Origin: an uncultured Collinsella sp.
GTDB lineage: Bacteria > Actinomycetota > Coriobacteriia > Coriobacteriales > Coriobacteriaceae
Length of the DNA stretch: 60,617 nt
Assembly (NCBI GenBank): GCA_959600835.1
Contig: CAUGNQ010000008.1
Location: forward strand, 1 to 60,617
Reading direction: 5' to 3'
The notes under the pieces are model-generated. The model worked only from the letters and a program-made list of their open reading frames with translations, was not told the DNA's origin and ran no database searches. Shown here in pieces: positions 7,605 to 16,883 of this stretch. Within the stretch, counting starts at the first letter, position 1. Each line of letters begins with the position of its first letter. The position numbers were made by a program, and so were the translations under genes.

Positions 7605-7988
7605 CTAAAAGCCCAGGCCAAAGCCCATACCGGTAATCGCCGAATACATAAAGTAGACGTTGATTACGTTGAGAAATACACCCGTGATGCAACCGTTGCG
7701 CAGGTAGCGCTCGCACACGATGCGTGCCATGGCGGCGGAGTCATCGTTGTTTTTTGCCTGGCGTCCCGCCGTAAAGTACGTCGCCACGCTCAGCAGCAGA
7801 TTGAGCACCGGCAACGCCAGCAGCTCGTAGCTCTTGCCCCAGCGCGTCGCCTCGCCGGCAGCATTAAACTTTGTTGCCACCTCGGGACCAATGTTGGGGA
7901 TAACACACGCTGCGACCACCAGCGGAATCACCGCAAGTACGAGCAGCGCAATACCCATGTAGCCAGCTTTTTTGCCATATTTAAACAT
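7605..7988 (-). CDS. DUF1648-type membrane protein
   Basis: A 127-residue protein with three hydrophobic segments (about 10-30, 55-72 and 98-120). The extracytoplasmic loop between the first two reads IGPEVATKFNAAGEATRWGK, which matches the PxxxPxHFNxxGxxDxWGxK-type motif of DUF1648. In Gram-positive bacteria the domain occurs in SdpI-like immunity and stress proteins; this short version lacks the SdpI extension and its role is unknown. It starts 11 bases after the ychF stop on the same strand, so the two are probably cotranscribed. Confidence 0.75.
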   Translation of the reverse strand: MFKYGKKAGYMGIALLVLAVIPLVVAACVIPNIGPEVATKFNAAGEATRWGKSYELLALPVLNLLLSVATYFTAGRQAKNNDDSAAMARIVCERYLRNGCITGVFLNVINVYFMYSAITGMGFGLGF

Positions 7989-7999
7989 ATGCGTCGTCC

Positions 8000-9076
<1,077 letters not shown>

Positions 9077-9190
9077 GACAGCTCCTTTTGGTACAAGCAT
9101 TTCAAACTGCATAAGTATAGCGCCGCCGCAGCATCTGGGCGAACCCGGACGCCACGGCGGCACGAATGAAGCAGAGATAGGGGTCGTTGG

Positions 9191-10444
9191 CTAGTCCGCG
9201 AGCTTCTCAACCTGGTCGAGCATCTTATCGAGCTTGGCCTTTGCCTCGGCCATGACCTTCTGGGCTTCTTCGTGGGCCTTCGCCTTCTGGGCGGCCTTTT
9301 CCTCGGCTTCGGGATCGACGACGACCAGATTGGACGCGTCGTGCTCAACCAACTTGAGCGCATGCTCAGGGCACACCTTGACACAGGCACCGCAGCCCAA
9401 ACAATACGTGGACTCCAACGCAAAGCGGCCGCTTCCCACCAAATCGCAGGCGAACGTGGGACATACATTGACGCACTCGCCGCACGACGTGCACTTGTCA
9501 AAGTCGCACTCCGGCGTACTCACCTGCATGTTTTGGGCAAGCTCGGGGTGGTTTTGCAGCGTTGAGAGCACCAGCTGTCGACCGTGCGTGAGCGAACGGC
9601 GACGCTTGGTCGTCGTGGTGCCGCACATGGTGTTGAGCGTACGCTCCAGCTGGGTAATCTGATGGCGATGGGCCTTCAACTTCTGCGTCACCGAGGCCAG
9701 CGCCGCCGTCGCCGGGTTGAGTTTGGTCACCGTCAGACCCGTGGTGCGGGCGATCTTTTCCATGTACTCCTTGCGCTCGTACTCGCGGCGCTTATGGCAC
9801 TTGAGGCTCTTGGGATCGACCTCCAGACCCATGCCCGTGCCCGCCCACTCCTCGGCGGTAGCAATGGCCTCGCCCAGGATATCCTCGCCACCGGTGTTAC
9901 GGCACTTATCGCACACGCCCAGCGGCAGGTACACGCTCACGTTGGGATAATCGGCCAGCACCGAGAACCAGGTCTCGGCCGTAATATCGCCCACACAGGC
10001 GACAACAACCTCGTTCTCGCGCGGCATGCGCTTAAGGGCACGCGTGCAGGTAACGTAGGCGGTCTCGTGGCTCGTAGCAGCAGAGACGATGTCGTCATAC
10101 AGGTTTTTGGGCGCCAGGCGCGGCGAGATGATCGCCTCGGTCGGACAGGCAGCGGCGCACAGGCCGCACTTGCGACAGGTATCGAGGATCTCGATGGCGT
10201 CTTCCTCGACCTCGATGGCGTTGACCGGGCACACGTCCATGCACGCGGTGCAGCCGCTCTTTTCGTTTTTGCAGGTCAAGCATGGAATGGTGTTGCCGCG
10301 CGGACGCTCCTTGTAGTCGGCAGGATTCCACTGCGGCGCCGACGGATCGAGTGCGTCGGTCACACCGCCAAGCGGGTTTTTAAGAAAGTCGAAACCCTTG
10401 CTGATCTCGATAATGTCATCAAACAGATCGTGTTCCTGCGCCAT
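9191..10444 (-). CDS. Four-cluster 4Fe-4S ferredoxin-type protein
   Basis: A 417-residue cytoplasmic protein with two pairs of ferredoxin-type clusters. The N-terminal pair is CTACMDVCP and CRKCGLCAAACP (about residues 60-100); the C-terminal pair is CTSCGECVNVCP and CLGCGACVKVCP (about 310-370). Between them is a cysteine-containing alpha/beta domain (VVACVGDI, GVCDKCRN) resembling the HdrA/MvhD-like regions of electron-bifurcating enzymes, although no flavin motif is clear. The tail is an alanine/lysine/glutamate coiled coil. The start at 10444 follows GGGAGGGG. It may be an electron carrier or an assembly factor; no partner redox enzyme is adjacent. Confidence 0.75.
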   Translation of the reverse strand: MAQEHDLFDDIIEISKGFDFLKNPLGGVTDALDPSAPQWNPADYKERPRGNTIPCLTCKNEKSGCTACMDVCPVNAIEVEEDAIEILDTCRKCGLCAAACPTEAIISPRLAPKNLYDDIVSAATSHETAYVTCTRALKRMPRENEVVVACVGDITAETWFSVLADYPNVSVYLPLGVCDKCRNTGGEDILGEAIATAEEWAGTGMGLEVDPKSLKCHKRREYERKEYMEKIARTTGLTVTKLNPATAALASVTQKLKAHRHQITQLERTLNTMCGTTTTKRRRSLTHGRQLVLSTLQNHPELAQNMQVSTPECDFDKCTSCGECVNVCPTFACDLVGSGRFALESTYCLGCGACVKVCPEHALKLVEHDASNLVVVDPEAEEKAAQKAKAHEEAQKVMAEAKAKLDKMLDQVEKLAD

Positions 10445-10595
10445 GCGCGGCCCCTCCCTGAGCAGTGCAAACAAGCAAGAAATAATGATACGCCATCGGC
10501 CCGTGCCTCGAGCAAATTACACGCGGAGCACCTTTGGGACAAATAGCCTATGGCCTATCGCCGCCTCGATTGCACAAGGTCAATCAAGCGCCAAA

Positions 10596-11663
10596 CTATG
10601 CCTCGCACATGAGCTGCACGAGCTTTTGTTTGGTCACCTTGGCCTGCTCGTTGGCCATATTACGCTCGTTTCTAAAGACCGCATTTGCAACACCCTGCAG
10701 ATCGGCATCGGAAATCTCGCCAAGGCCCAGATCCTCGAGCGTCGTCGGCAGACCAACACGCTGGCAAAACTCGAGCACCTGATCAAGCTCGGGTGCACGC
10801 TCCAGACGAAGCTGAACCACCAGGCCAAACGCCACGGCCTCGCCGTGCATGGCCTTGCACTCAGGCAGAATCGTTAGACCGTTGGCGATGGCATGCGCCA
10901 ACGCCAAGCCACCGCTCTCAAAGCCGACGCCCGAGAGCAGAATATTGCACTCGATCAGGCGCTCAACCGCCGGCGATGTACGCCCCTTTTTGAGATCGCG
11001 CTTGGCAGCGACGCCGCATTCCATAAGCGTGTCGCAGCAGGCACGTGCCGCGACCAGTGCCAAGTGCCCCGGCGCGCCACCGTGCTCGTTGGCGCCGTGC
11101 GCCGCGGCGCACGAACGCGCCTCGAAGTACGTTGCCAGCGCATCGCCCATACCAGCGACCGTCATACGCAGTGGGGCCGCCGCGACCACGTTGGTATCGA
11201 CCACGACCAGGTCTGGATTCTTCTCGAGCATCAGGTAGCGGTCGAACGACCCATCCTCGTGATACAGCACCGAAATCGCGCTGCACGGACCGTCCATCGA
11301 AGCCGCCGTGGGGCATACGCACAACGGCAGCTCGGCATAAAACGCAACGGCCTTGGCGATATCGAGCATCTTGCCGCCGCCAATGCCTACCACCATGTCG
11401 CAATACTCAGCCTGGGCTTCCTGAGCCATTTCGACAACGGCCTCTTCCGTACACGGACCGTCATAAATCTTAAAGAACGGCTCGCTTAGATCTTCGTCCA
11501 GAAATCCATCGACAATCTGCCTGCACAGCCGATCCTCGGTGCCCTGGTCAAACAAGACATAGGCAGCACAGCCCAACCATGACAAATACCTGCCCTGACG
11601 CGAAAGTTCGCCCGGCCCCTGAACATACCGGCCGGGACCGCCATAAACCATAGGAAGCGCCAT
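10596..11663 (-). CDS. Glycerol dehydrogenase-like, iron/zinc-dependent dehydrogenase (paralogue 1)
   Basis: A 355-residue member of the GldA branch of the iron-containing alcohol dehydrogenases. The NAD-binding segment is GIGGGKMLDIAKA; metal ligands are the Asp in GMGDALATYFEAR and the His residues in ALAHAIANGL and AMHGEAVAFG. It is a diverged paralogue of the next gene upstream: TAASMDGPCSAISVLYHEDG aligns with TIASTDAPCSALSVLYTDDG. The substrate could be glycerol, glyceraldehyde or another small polyol. It lies downstream of a terminator and a REP-like hairpin, so it is probably transcribed separately from its paralogue. Confidence 0.82.
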   Translation of the reverse strand: MALPMVYGGPGRYVQGPGELSRQGRYLSWLGCAAYVLFDQGTEDRLCRQIVDGFLDEDLSEPFFKIYDGPCTEEAVVEMAQEAQAEYCDMVVGIGGGKMLDIAKAVAFYAELPLCVCPTAASMDGPCSAISVLYHEDGSFDRYLMLEKNPDLVVVDTNVVAAAPLRMTVAGMGDALATYFEARSCAAAHGANEHGGAPGHLALVAARACCDTLMECGVAAKRDLKKGRTSPAVERLIECNILLSGVGFESGGLALAHAIANGLTILPECKAMHGEAVAFGLVVQLRLERAPELDQVLEFCQRVGLPTTLEDLGLGEISDADLQGVANAVFRNERNMANEQAKVTKQKLVQLMCEA

Positions 11664-11693
11664 ACGAGAATCCGCCCTTCATCAAACAACGAT

Positions 11694-11758
11694 TGGTGCA
11701 AAGTAACCTGACCCCTTTGCACCAACTTGGTGCGATGGGGTCAGGTTAGTTTGCACCA
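11694..11758. repeat. REP-like nested hairpin (GTCAGGTTA type)
   Basis: Two 22-base arms (11694-11715 and 11737-11758) are reverse complements at 21 of 22 positions and share the core TAACCTGACCCC / GGGGTCAGGTTA. A smaller GCACCAA / TTGGTGC hairpin sits in the loop. The sequence lies between the two GldA paralogues. The style resembles extragenic palindromes linked to REP-associated transposases; no such transposase is in the window. Confidence 0.65.
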
Positions 11759-11762
11759 TAGC

Positions 11763-11798
11763 AAAAAGGGGCAAAGCCATCTGTTGGCTTTGCCCCTT
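11763..11798 (-). terminator. Terminator of gldA
   Basis: A perfect 14-bp stem AAGGGGCAAAGCCA / TGGCTTTGCCCCTT with a five-base loop is followed on the minus strand by TTTTTGC. It lies 13 bases after the gldA stop codon. Confidence 0.8.
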
Positions 11799-11810
11799 CC
11801 TTAGCTTGAT

Positions 11811-12911
11811 TTACTCATCCATGAGATAGTAGTGGCCCAGCGCGTCGGCACCCAGGATGGCGTTTGCGACCATCTCGGGCGTCACCTCAAACGGCATGTT
11901 GCACATGGTGTCCTCGGGCGCGCAAGCGGCCTCGGCAACGACCATGGCCTGCTCGCGCGTAACCTCGGCAACGCCAAGCTCCTTCATCGTGACCGGCAGG
12001 CCCAGCTCAATGCAGAAGCCCAAGACTTCCTCGAGTTTCTCAGTCGGAGCATCCTCGAGTACCAGCTGAACGATGGTGCCAAAGGCGACCTTCTCGCCGT
12101 GATACATGCCGTGGCACTCGGGCAGCATCGTCAGGCCATTGTGGATGGCATGAGCAGCAGCAAGGCCCGAGCTCTCAAAGCCAATGCCCGAAAGCAGCGT
12201 ATTGGCCTCGATGATATGCTCGACGGCAGGCGTGAGCGCACCCTTCTCCAGCGCGACCTTGGCCTTGACGCCATCGGCCATAAGCGTCTCGTAGCAGAGC
12301 TTGGCAAGCGCCAGACCGGCCATGCCGCCTTTGCCACCAGCGCAGGTGCCACCGTCGGCATCGTGCGTCGCCTGGGCCTCAAAGTAGGTTGCGAGCGCAT
12401 CGCCCATACCTGCCACCGTCAGGCGTACCGGGCTCGCCGCGATAACCGTCGTATCCATAAGAACGATATTGGGGTTCGCCTTAAGGAACAGGTACTTATC
12501 GAACTGGCCGTCATCGGTATAGAGCACGGAGAGCGCCGAGCACGGGGCATCGGTCGAAGCGATGGTGGGGCAAATGATGACCGGGGACTCCAGGTAGTAG
12601 GCGACGGCCTTGGCGGTGTCGAGGATCTTGCCGCCACCGACGCCGACGATGATGTCGCAGCCGTTGTCGCGCGCGAGCGCAACCAGGCGATCGACCTCGC
12701 TCTTGGAGCACTCGCCGTTAAAGTCCTCAAACAGCAACTCGGCCTTAGCCTCGGCAAAACCACCCTCGATCTTGGCACCGACGCGCTTCTTGCCCGAAGG
12801 CGTCACGATGACGAGGGCCTTAGCGCCGAGCGGCTCGACATAGGAGCCGAGCTTGGCGAGCTCGTCCGGACCCTGGATGTACTTGCTGGGGCTATTGAAA
12901 ATTGCAGCCAT
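11811..12911 (-). CDS. gldA: Glycerol dehydrogenase
   Basis: A 366-residue NAD-dependent glycerol dehydrogenase (glycerol to dihydroxyacetone), matching the usual family length of about 367. The NAD site is GVGGGKILDTAKA; metal ligands are the Asp in GMGDALATYFEAQ, the first His in AAHAIHNGL and the His in YHGEKVAFG. The N-terminal start MAAIFNSPSKYIQGPDEL is characteristic of GldA. It is transcribed on the minus strand between two strong terminators, so it is monocistronic. Together with the neighbouring paralogue and the iron alcohol dehydrogenase it forms a cluster for anaerobic alcohol, polyol and NADH balancing. Confidence 0.92.
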   Translation of the reverse strand: MAAIFNSPSKYIQGPDELAKLGSYVEPLGAKALVIVTPSGKKRVGAKIEGGFAEAKAELLFEDFNGECSKSEVDRLVALARDNGCDIIVGVGGGKILDTAKAVAYYLESPVIICPTIASTDAPCSALSVLYTDDGQFDKYLFLKANPNIVLMDTTVIAASPVRLTVAGMGDALATYFEAQATHDADGGTCAGGKGGMAGLALAKLCYETLMADGVKAKVALEKGALTPAVEHIIEANTLLSGIGFESSGLAAAHAIHNGLTMLPECHGMYHGEKVAFGTIVQLVLEDAPTEKLEEVLGFCIELGLPVTMKELGVAEVTREQAMVVAEAACAPEDTMCNMPFEVTPEMVANAILGADALGHYYLMDE

Positions 12912-12930
12912 AACTATCCCATTCTCTAAA

Positions 12931-12972
12931 AGAAAAAAGAAAGGGGCTCCGTACGGATACGTGCGGAGCCCC
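12931..12972 (-). terminator. Terminator of the iron alcohol dehydrogenase gene
   Basis: GGGGCTCCG / CGGAGCCCC stem with a 12-base loop, followed on the minus strand by TTTCTTTTTTC. It lies 22 bases after the stop codon at 12995. Confidence 0.8.
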
Positions 12973-12994
12973 TCGTTACGATAACAAGAGTCGA

Positions 12995-14218
12995 TTAGAA
13001 ATCGATGTCGGTGTCGTAGTAGCAGGCCTTGAGGATCTTCTCGAAGTCGGCAGCCTTGGTCTCACGCGGGTTCTCGGGCGTGCAGGCGTCGGTCTCGGCG
13101 TTCGCAGCGATCTCGGGCAGCTTGGCGAGGAACTCCTCCTCGGAAACCATCTGCGGGTTCTCGGCGTCGACCTTCACGCCACCATTCGCGTAATCCTTGA
13201 TGGACTGCGGAATGTTGAGCTGGTCATTGAGGTCGCGAATCTTCTGGACGAGCGCAGCGATGAGCTCCTCGTTGGTCTCGCCGGGAAGGTGCAGGATCTC
13301 CTTGGCCACATAAGCGTAGCGCTCGGCAGCACGGGGATCCTTGGAGTTCCACTGGATGACCTTGCCCAGGTACATGGCGTTAGCAGCACCGTGGATGATG
13401 TGGCCGTTCTCAAAGGCTGCACCGGTCTTGTGAGCCATGGAGTGAACGATGCCCAGCAGGCCCGAGGAGAAGGCGATGCCGGCGATGCACTGAGCCTCAT
13501 GCATGTGCTGACGGGCCTCATGGTCGCCAGCATAGGACTTGGGCAGCCACTCGACGATCTCGCGGATGCCGTGCAGGGCGTTGGCGTCGGTGAACATAGA
13601 GGCGCAGGTGGAAACGTAGGCCTCCATGCAGTGGGTCAGAGCATCCATGCCGGTGTGAGCGCACAGCTTGGCGGGCATGGTGTAGGTGAGCTCGGGGTCG
13701 ACGATGGCGACATCAGGGGTGATGTTGAAGTCGGCCAGCGGGTACTTGATGCCCTTGGCGTAGTCGGTGATGACGGAGAAGGCGGTAACCTCGGTAGCGG
13801 TACCGGAGGTAGAGGAGATGGCGCAGAAGTGAGCCTTCTGACGCAGCTCAGGGAAGCTGAACGGCTGGATGATGTTATCGAAGGACTCCTCGGGATACTC
13901 GTAGAAGACCCACATGGCCTTAGCGGCATCGATGGGCGAGCCGCCGCCGATGGCGATAATCCAGTCGGGCTCGAACTCGCGCATGGCCTCGGCGCCCTTC
14001 ATGACCGTCTCGATGGACGGGTCGGACTCGACGCCCTCGAACAGCTTGACCTCGAAGCCGCCCTCTTTGAGGTCGGCCTCAACGTCCTGCAGGAACCCGC
14101 CGCGGCGCATAGAGCTGCCGCCAGAAACGATGATGGCCTTCTTGCCCTTGAGGTTCTTCACCTCGTGGCGAGCGCCCTCACCAAAGTACAGATCGCGAGG
14201 ATTGGTAAAACGTCCCAT
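12995..14218 (-). CDS. Iron-containing alcohol dehydrogenase
   Basis: A 407-residue group III alcohol dehydrogenase. The cofactor segment is IAIGGGSPIDAAKAMWVFYE; the metal site is formed by TGMDALTHCMEAYVS, GIVHSMAHKTGAAF and NGHIIHGAANAMYL. It resembles butanol/ethanol dehydrogenases of fermentative anaerobes and would reduce aldehydes to regenerate NAD(P). The start at 14218 follows AGGAGG with a seven-base spacer; the frame extends another 17 codons without a ribosome site. It is monocistronic and divergent from the TPR operon. Confidence 0.9.
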   Translation of the reverse strand: MGRFTNPRDLYFGEGARHEVKNLKGKKAIIVSGGSSMRRGGFLQDVEADLKEGGFEVKLFEGVESDPSIETVMKGAEAMREFEPDWIIAIGGGSPIDAAKAMWVFYEYPEESFDNIIQPFSFPELRQKAHFCAISSTSGTATEVTAFSVITDYAKGIKYPLADFNITPDVAIVDPELTYTMPAKLCAHTGMDALTHCMEAYVSTCASMFTDANALHGIREIVEWLPKSYAGDHEARQHMHEAQCIAGIAFSSGLLGIVHSMAHKTGAAFENGHIIHGAANAMYLGKVIQWNSKDPRAAERYAYVAKEILHLPGETNEELIAALVQKIRDLNDQLNIPQSIKDYANGGVKVDAENPQMVSEEEFLAKLPEIAANAETDACTPENPRETKAADFEKILKACYYDTDIDF

Positions 14219-14718
14219 ACTGTGCCTCCTAAACAAGCCCCTCTTAGACTTGCGTATATAACGGAGCACCCGATTGGCTCCGTTAGGACCGTTTTGCGCG
14301 TTGCCGGCGATGACAATGCGCGATGTCTAAACGTCTCAACGCTCAGACAAACACTATTTTACCGTTCTGGTTGGTCAGTTATTCACCTAAAGCCGACAAT
14401 GATGAAACGTTTTTTCTATCCCTGAAGACCCTTGTGGGGCATTCATACTCCCAAGCTGGGCAAACGTTTTATCAAGGTTGACCACATATCCCGGACAGGA
14501 CGGTGCCCCTCCAAAATACGCCCCGTTCGCCGCCAAAAATCGACCGTTTGCGGCACCGTGATACCACTCAGTCGTCCAAGGTGCCGACATTTGTGCGACA
14601 TCCGTCTTCGTGGTGCAAAGGTGCATGTCCAAGTGCGGCACCCCCGGTGTGCCACATGCGGGTAAACTAGAACCTTATATAGAGACATTTGAACCCTAAC
14701 CGCAGCAAAGGAGGCCCC
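14219..14718. other. 500-bp divergent intergenic region
   Basis: This separates the alcohol dehydrogenase from the TPR/MurT-GatD operon. A TAAAAT box on the minus strand near 14355 may be the dehydrogenase -10, and TAAACT near 14664 may serve the plus-strand operon. The octamer AAACGTTT occurs twice (about 14404 and 14463). No RNA gene or protein is supported. Confidence 0.35.
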
Positions 14719-15795
14719 ATGGCATTCGATCCCATTCAAGAGGATTGCCATCGCCTCGTTCTTGAGGCCTTGCGCCGCGACAATATCCCGCTCACCGACG
14801 GTGCCGCCGTAGAGCGCCTGATGGAACAATTCACCCGTAACCCTGCGTCACTCATCGTGCACGACCGCGACCGTGCTGGTCACCTCATTGCCAAGGTGGT
14901 CGAGGCCGTCGACTACCGCATTCCCTTTATCCCCGACGATGCCCAAGCCGAGCAGGAAGAGGCCGCTGCCGAGAACATGCTTCGCGAGGCCGCCGCACTC
15001 GATCCGGCCAACTGGGATGCGCAGCGCATGTTGTGCGCCCTCACCGCTGACTCCAACGAGGAATACGTGCAATATCTGGTGTCCAAGTGCGACGAGGTGG
15101 AGCACGACCTGGCGCTCAAGATCGCCTCGGCGCAGGACCCCTACGAGCGCGAGGCTGCAGGCGACCTGACCCGCCGTCCCTACCTGCGCTGGCTTGCCGC
15201 CTTGGCATCGCGCGCGCTCATTAGCGGCCGCTACCGCATGTCGCTCGAAGCCGCAAACCGCAGCCTCGACTTTGCCCCCAACGATCCTGCCGGCGTCCGC
15301 CACACCGCAATGCTCGCCATGGCAAAGCTCGAATACCCCGCTGAGGAGCTCAAGCGCTTTCGCTCTGCCCACTCCGTCCCCTATCTCGCCAACACGCCGC
15401 TGCGCCGTCGTCCCAAGGATGCAGAACGCGACTTGGACCCGTGGACGCTCATCGCGCTGATGAGCGCTGCCTGGCGCGAGCTGGATTACGAGGGCGCCGA
15501 ACACTACCTGCGTATCCTTGCGCGCTCGTGCCCGCACGCAGCCGAGGCGCTCTACTTCCAAACCGAGTTTCCCGATGGCGTCTATGCCCGCGTCAACGTG
15601 GGTGCAGGCTCCACCGACGAGCTCGTCCTTGCACTCTCCGAGGCGACGCCGGTACTGCAGGAGGGCCTGGGCGCACCCGACAACGCCAGCTTTGCCGCCT
15701 GGGTCGCCACCAACGACATCGTGCGCTCCCAGATCGACGAGCGCATACTGCGGGCGGCCGAGCAGGGCTTGCCGTTTAAGGGAGGAGACCTCTAA
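14719..15795 (+). CDS. TPR-like hypothetical protein, first gene of the murT-gatD operon
   Basis: A 358-residue soluble, almost all-helical protein. Segments such as MLREAAALDPANWDAQRML, SLEAANRSLDFAPNDPAGV and YEGAEHYLRILARSCPHAAEAL have the A-G-Y-A-P spacing of tetratricopeptide-type helix pairs, with resemblance to the ST7-like family. The start at 14719 has a strong AAAGGAGG site. The stop overlaps the next ATG by one base (TAATG), implying translational coupling. Position suggests a role with cell-wall precursor amidation, but that is inference from the operon only. Confidence 0.7.
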   Translation: MAFDPIQEDCHRLVLEALRRDNIPLTDGAAVERLMEQFTRNPASLIVHDRDRAGHLIAKVVEAVDYRIPFIPDDAQAEQEEAAAENMLREAAALDPANWDAQRMLCALTADSNEEYVQYLVSKCDEVEHDLALKIASAQDPYEREAAGDLTRRPYLRWLAALASRALISGRYRMSLEAANRSLDFAPNDPAGVRHTAMLAMAKLEYPAEELKRFRSAHSVPYLANTPLRRRPKDAERDLDPWTLIALMSAAWRELDYEGAEHYLRILARSCPHAAEALYFQTEFPDGVYARVNVGAGSTDELVLALSEATPVLQEGLGAPDNASFAAWVATNDIVRSQIDERILRAAEQGLPFKGGDL

Positions 15796-16838
15796 TGGAT
15801 CCGAGCGTCTACATCCCCGCCTACCTGGAGCGCACCTATCTGGCGTCGCACCCCGAGCTCACCGATGCAGCACGCGAGCTTGTCCATAACGACATTAGCG
15901 CGAATCCCCAAAAGTATGCGCAGTCCGAGCATGCTCAGGCGCTGCTGTCCTATGCCGGTGTTCATCGCCACCTGCTCGACGAGCTCCATCGCATCGAGGA
16001 CATGGGCAGCGACGAGGAGTTTGAGCAGACGCGCAACCGCTTGTTCGACGATATGCGTGATGAGCTGCTCAAGATCGTCCGCATCGATGCGCTGGCCGTC
16101 GATGCCCAGCTGCTCGCCATCATTTTGGCGGACACGCCCGTCGACGCCTGCCTGGGCGACCTGATGAAGCTCGAGACGAGCACGGCCGACTACCTGCAAC
16201 AGAGCGTGCCCGGGTTTGATATGGAGGCCCCGCACTACTGGGCCAATAATGTTTTGGCCGACGGTGTCACCGCAGCGGACCTTACCGTGAGCGAGCCGGC
16301 CCTTATCGGGTGGCTTCACACACTCGAGGCCATCTCGCAGCTGTGCATGGCGAGCGCTCGTTACCGCGCCGCCGCCAACTATTCTCGCCGTGTCCTTAAG
16401 ACGGAGGGCTATCCCACCCGGGCCGCCGGCACCGTATTGCTTGCCCTCGCCCGCCTGGAAGACCAGGACGGCTTTTTTGCCCTGGCGCATCAGCTCGAGG
16501 AACAGGTGGGGGCAGACGCACTCGAAAACTCTCCTTGGTACCTGCTCGCCCGCACGATCTTGCTGTTCAAAACAAACAAGATGCGCCCGGCGACGCGCGC
16601 GCTGCGTGAGTTCGCTAACCGTTGCGAGGGTGGCGCGTTCTTCTTGCTGAATCCCATGTACCAGACACCGTACCTTCCCTGCCGGCCCGAGCCACGCGAT
16701 CCCTGGGATCTTTCGCACCAGGCAGTTTGGGAGGCCGACGGCATTATCTCGGACACCCCCGACTTTGCCCCCTGGGCCAACGCCTGCGAAGATGTATCGC
16801 AGCTCGCCCAGGAATTTGCGCGCCGCTACGGCTTTTAG
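15795..16838 (+). CDS. TPR-like hypothetical protein, second gene of the operon
   Basis: A 347-residue, all-helical soluble protein with no signal peptide. It looks like a distant partner of the preceding protein: both have a long N-terminal helical part, then YRAAANYSRRVLKTEG / SPWYLLARTILLFKTNKMRP-type helix pairs, and a C-terminal region dealing with paired aromatic residues. The start at 15795 shares one base with the upstream stop and has GGGAGGAG before it. It ends 45 bases before the MurT-GatD gene. No enzymatic motif was found; a scaffold or protein-interaction role is likely. Confidence 0.65.
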   Translation: MDPSVYIPAYLERTYLASHPELTDAARELVHNDISANPQKYAQSEHAQALLSYAGVHRHLLDELHRIEDMGSDEEFEQTRNRLFDDMRDELLKIVRIDALAVDAQLLAIILADTPVDACLGDLMKLETSTADYLQQSVPGFDMEAPHYWANNVLADGVTAADLTVSEPALIGWLHTLEAISQLCMASARYRAAANYSRRVLKTEGYPTRAAGTVLLALARLEDQDGFFALAHQLEEQVGADALENSPWYLLARTILLFKTNKMRPATRALREFANRCEGGAFFLLNPMYQTPYLPCRPEPRDPWDLSHQAVWEADGIISDTPDFAPWANACEDVSQLAQEFARRYGF

Positions 16839-16883
16839 CGACGCGATCGCCCCGACCATGTCATTCACGTTAGGAACGACTTC

